DNA of 14,944 nt from UBA11855 sp964591705 (GTDB lineage: Archaea; Thermoproteota; Bathyarchaeia; Bathyarchaeales; Bathycorpusculaceae). The first letter of the stretch is position 1. Each line of letters begins with the position of its first letter. A program made the translations under genes and the position numbers. The notes under the pieces were generated by a model that saw only the letters and a program-made list of their open reading frames with translations, was not told the DNA's origin and searched no databases. The stretch spans positions 1-14,944 of the forward strand of contig CAZQCX010000036.1 in the NCBI GenBank assembly GCA_964591705.1. The letters are read 5' to 3'. Shown piece after piece: positions 13,592 to 14,944 of the stretch.

Positions 13592-14064
13592 CCTATCTTC
13601 CTCAGGAATTTTCTTCGTTCCTTTATGTTTTCGTTTGTTTCGATGCCTTTGCTTTTAGACCCGTCGATTACGCATGTGATTCCTCTGCCTTGATGAGTCT
13701 CTGCGACTACGACTTCGAGCGGGTTTGCTGTGGCTGCGAGAATGCTGCAGACTTCGGGAACATGTTTCACCTTGTCGAGCAGGTTTATGGGGTAGGCGTT
13801 TCTGAAGTAGATCAGGAAGCTGTGGCCGCACGCGAGTTCGTATGCTTTTTCTGCGGCGTGTTTTCTTAGCTCTTCGTCGTTGCCCTCATGCCGCACGAGG
13901 CATGGTCCTGAGCCTTCGCAGAAACCTAGGCCGAATTTGATTGTTGGGACGGCGTTGACTAGGGCTTCGTAGAGGTCTTCGGTTGTTTTTATGAAGTGTG
14001 CCATTCCGAGGATTAGGTTGCAGTCTTCAGGGGGGTCGATTCTGACGGTTTTGAATTCAACCAT
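13576..14064 (-). CDS. Adenosine-specific kinase (DUF355 family)
   Basis: From ATG 14064 the product is 162 residues, matching the compact archaeal family described as adenosine-specific kinase (COG1839). Family features visible are the AVPTIKFGLGFCEGSGPCLV segment (38-57), HEGNDEEL (59-66), ACGHSFLIYFRNAYPINLLD (78-97), ATANPLEVVVAETHQGRGI (111-129) and the C-terminal ERRKFLRKIGYKLE. The open frame extends 20 codons upstream (to 14124), but the extension is basic and unlike the family, so I use the internal ATG. The enzyme would phosphorylate adenosine to AMP; it is unrelated in fold to PfkB or ADK kinases. It is cytosolic with no membrane segments, and is a single gene. Confidence 0.92.
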   Translation of the reverse strand: MVEFKTVRIDPPEDCNLILGMAHFIKTTEDLYEALVNAVPTIKFGLGFCEGSGPCLVRHEGNDEELRKHAAEKAYELACGHSFLIYFRNAYPINLLDKVKHVPEVCSILAATANPLEVVVAETHQGRGITCVIDGSKSKGIETNENIKERRKFLRKIGYKLE

Positions 14065-14154
14065 TTGACTATAACCCTGTGGGAATACTTGTTGCTTGCT
14101 CCTTTTAGATTCTGCCCCTTGCAATGGTCAGCAATGGATTTCTGGTCATGGCAA

Positions 14155-14164
14155 GTTTTATATC
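14155..14164 (+). promoter_or_regulatory. TATA box for the CxxC-x17-CxxC gene
   Basis: GTTTTATATC lies about 85 bases before the ATG at 14247, so transcription probably starts near 14185-14190, leaving a leader of about 60 bases that contains the hairpin at 14194-14208. Confidence 0.5.
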
Positions 14165-14193
14165 CGTCTACATCGTCCTATGCTTCATCGTGT

Positions 14194-14208
14194 GAGACTG
14201 AAAGTCTC
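14194..14208 (+). promoter_or_regulatory. Short perfect hairpin in the leader
   Basis: GAGACT and AGTCTC pair with only a GAA loop. It lies near the 5' end of the predicted leader, well before GAAGGAG (14227-14233). The extended GTGAGAC half-site also occurs in the alba/aconitase inverted repeat. Confidence 0.4.
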
Positions 14209-14246
14209 TGCGAATAATATACAGTAGAAGGAGTTGAAAATAGTCC

Positions 14247-14387
14247 ATGGCTGAGAAAGAGATGCACAAGGCAGTTTGCGCTGATTGCAATCAGGAATGT
14301 GATGTTCCGTTCAAGCCTGATCCGAATAGGCCTGTATACTGCCGTGAATGCTGGTCGAAGAGACGACCACCACGACGTCGATACTAG
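14247..14387 (+). CDS. 46-residue CxxC-x17-CxxC zinc protein
   Basis: The reading frame MAEKEMHKAVCADCNQECDV and onward ends in the basic tail SKRRPPRRRY. Cysteines C11/C14 and C32/C35 are separated by exactly 17 residues, the spacing of the small zinc-binding domain found alone or repeated in archaea and Patescibacteria; C18 is an additional cysteine. FKPDPNRPVYCREC (22-35) is its core. The arginine-rich end suggests nucleic-acid or ribosome association, but function is unknown. The leader has GAAGGAG 13 bases upstream, and a hairpin/T-tract terminator follows. Although short, it is convincing because of motif, start and terminator. Confidence 0.85.
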   Translation: MAEKEMHKAVCADCNQECDVPFKPDPNRPVYCRECWSKRRPPRRRY

Positions 14388-14405
14388 GATTTTCAGGTTT
14401 ACTCG

Positions 14406-14440
14406 TTAACCGATGGTTAATTTCTGTTTTTTCTTTTTTA
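14406..14440 (+). terminator. Hairpin plus T-rich terminator
   Basis: TTAACC (14406-14411) pairs with GGTTAA (14415-14420) over a GAT loop, followed by TTTCTGTTTTTTCTTTTTTA. It ends the transcript of the CxxC-x17-CxxC gene. Confidence 0.65.
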
Positions 14441-14520
14441 TCAGTTTTTTGCGAACCCGGGTTTGTTGATCAAAAACTAAATAACGAGGGAAGACCAAAA
14501 CCATTGACAAAACCAAAGTT

Positions 14521-14594
14521 GGGCCGGTAGTTCAGTTGGTATGAATGCCTGACTTGCACTCAGGAGGTCTGGGGTTCAAATCCCCACCGGTCCA
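14521..14594 (+). tRNA. tRNA-Ala (anticodon UGC)
   Basis: All four arms fold: acceptor GGGCCGG with CCGGTCC (one G-U), D-arm GTTC/GAAT, anticodon arm CCTGA-CTTGCAC-TCAGG with TGC at the anticodon, T-arm TGGGG-TTCAAAT-CCCCA, and discriminator A. There is no intron and CCA is not encoded. G3-U70 is the alanine identity pair. Confidence 0.97.
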
Positions 14595-14630
14595 TTCAAC
14601 ATTGTTTCTGCAACCCACCGACCTATCGAA

Positions 14631-14834
14631 ATGGCTGAAAACGTGCTGTTCATCCAGATAGTGGACACGTCAAAGCTCGTCCGCGGCAAGACGGCGAAGC
14701 ATGCGCAGTGGAAGACCCTGGAGGAATCGATTAACCGGATACTGCCGATCGAAGGCAGCAGGATAACAAGCTACAAACTGCTCTCAACAGACGATCTATC
14801 CGAGCTTGGCAAAACATTTGAACAGAACCTTTAG
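14631..14834 (+). CDS. Unrecognised 67-residue protein
   Basis: This frame starts 37 bases after tRNA-Ala and reads MAENVLFIQIVDTSKLVRGK and onward. The composition is that of a small soluble alpha/beta protein: a hydrophobic first strand (VLFIQIVD), a charged helix (HAQWKTLEESINRILPIEG), a second strand (RITSYKLLS) and a final helix (DLSELGKTFEQNL). No cysteines, signal peptide or membrane segment. I do not recognise a family. No strong ribosome-binding site precedes the ATG, and cotranscription with the tRNA is possible. Its codons are richer in G+C at the third position than those of its left neighbours. Confidence 0.6.
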   Translation: MAENVLFIQIVDTSKLVRGKTAKHAQWKTLEESINRILPIEGSRITSYKLLSTDDLSELGKTFEQNL

Positions 14835-14911
14835 CGGTTTTTCTGTCTTTTGATCCAGTACGCCATTCTTTGGATAACTGCCAAATTCCTGAAAAGCTGA
14901 TGTGGGAGAAG

Positions 14912-14944
14912 TAGTAGTGGGCTCTGATTTCACCCGCACTACTA
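14912..14944. repeat. Inverted repeat at the window edge
   Basis: TAGTAGTG (14912-14919) and CACTACTA (14937-14944) are perfectly complementary, separated by 17 bases. The right end of the window cuts it, so the arms may extend. It may be a terminator, an operator or an element end. Confidence 0.35.

Noticed and set aside
14835..14911. Minus-strand tail reading LFRNLAVIQRMAYWIKRQKNR
   Set aside because: It looks mildly coding, but a TGA lies about 33 codons upstream with only a late ATG, and an inverted repeat occupies the upstream part; too little evidence for a gene.

Overview
The window looks like a chromosomal segment of an archaeon, most plausibly from the TACK side (a Bathyarchaeia-like lineage is my best guess, not proven). 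The archaeal signs are an Alba chromatin protein, an adenosine-specific kinase of the DUF355 family, a tRNA-Ala of archaeal type, an AbrB/PIN toxin-antitoxin pair, a NosD-like beta-helix surface protein, many tiny zinc-ribbon proteins, and TATA-like boxes in front of several genes rather than bacterial -35/-10 promoters. No rRNA, CRISPR array or recognisable transposase was seen.

Layout. Bases 1-2733 look accessory. The 3' end of a Leu-type tRNA lies at the left edge, followed by a nested palindrome, a secreted TIM-barrel-like surface protein (minus strand), a startless coding relic, and a PIN-toxin/AbrB-antitoxin operon. The segment closes with a second, degenerate copy of the tRNA 3' end (about 2704-2733). 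That arrangement is what a small element integrated at a tRNA gene would leave. Bases 2734-4960 hold small genes: a flavodoxin with a 37-codon reading frame after its stop, a cupin, a zinc-ribbon protein whose frame resumes as a membrane protein after a TAG, another tiny zinc-ribbon protein, and a second tRNA-like 3' fragment.

Bases 4960-8886 are more conventional: a DUF454 membrane protein, a minus-strand operon of Aquifex-type aconitase and DUF1385 membrane protein (4-base overlap), and Alba diverging from it across an inverted repeat. Bases 9059-11615 encode a two-gene extracytoplasmic redox module: a NapH-like polytopic ferredoxin with an exported N-terminal beta-rich domain, overlapping a membrane-anchored NosD-like beta-helix protein. 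I consider this the most interesting protein-coding region.

Bases 11624-14944 contain an Mrp/NBP35 iron-sulfur carrier ATPase diverging from an ACT-less threonine dehydratase, the adenosine-specific kinase, a 46-residue CxxC-x17-CxxC zinc protein, tRNA-Ala(UGC), and a short unrecognised protein. Iron-sulfur biology recurs: aconitase (one 4Fe-4S), the polyferredoxin (at least two 4Fe-4S) and the Mrp carrier are within 6 kb, although they are in separate transcription units.
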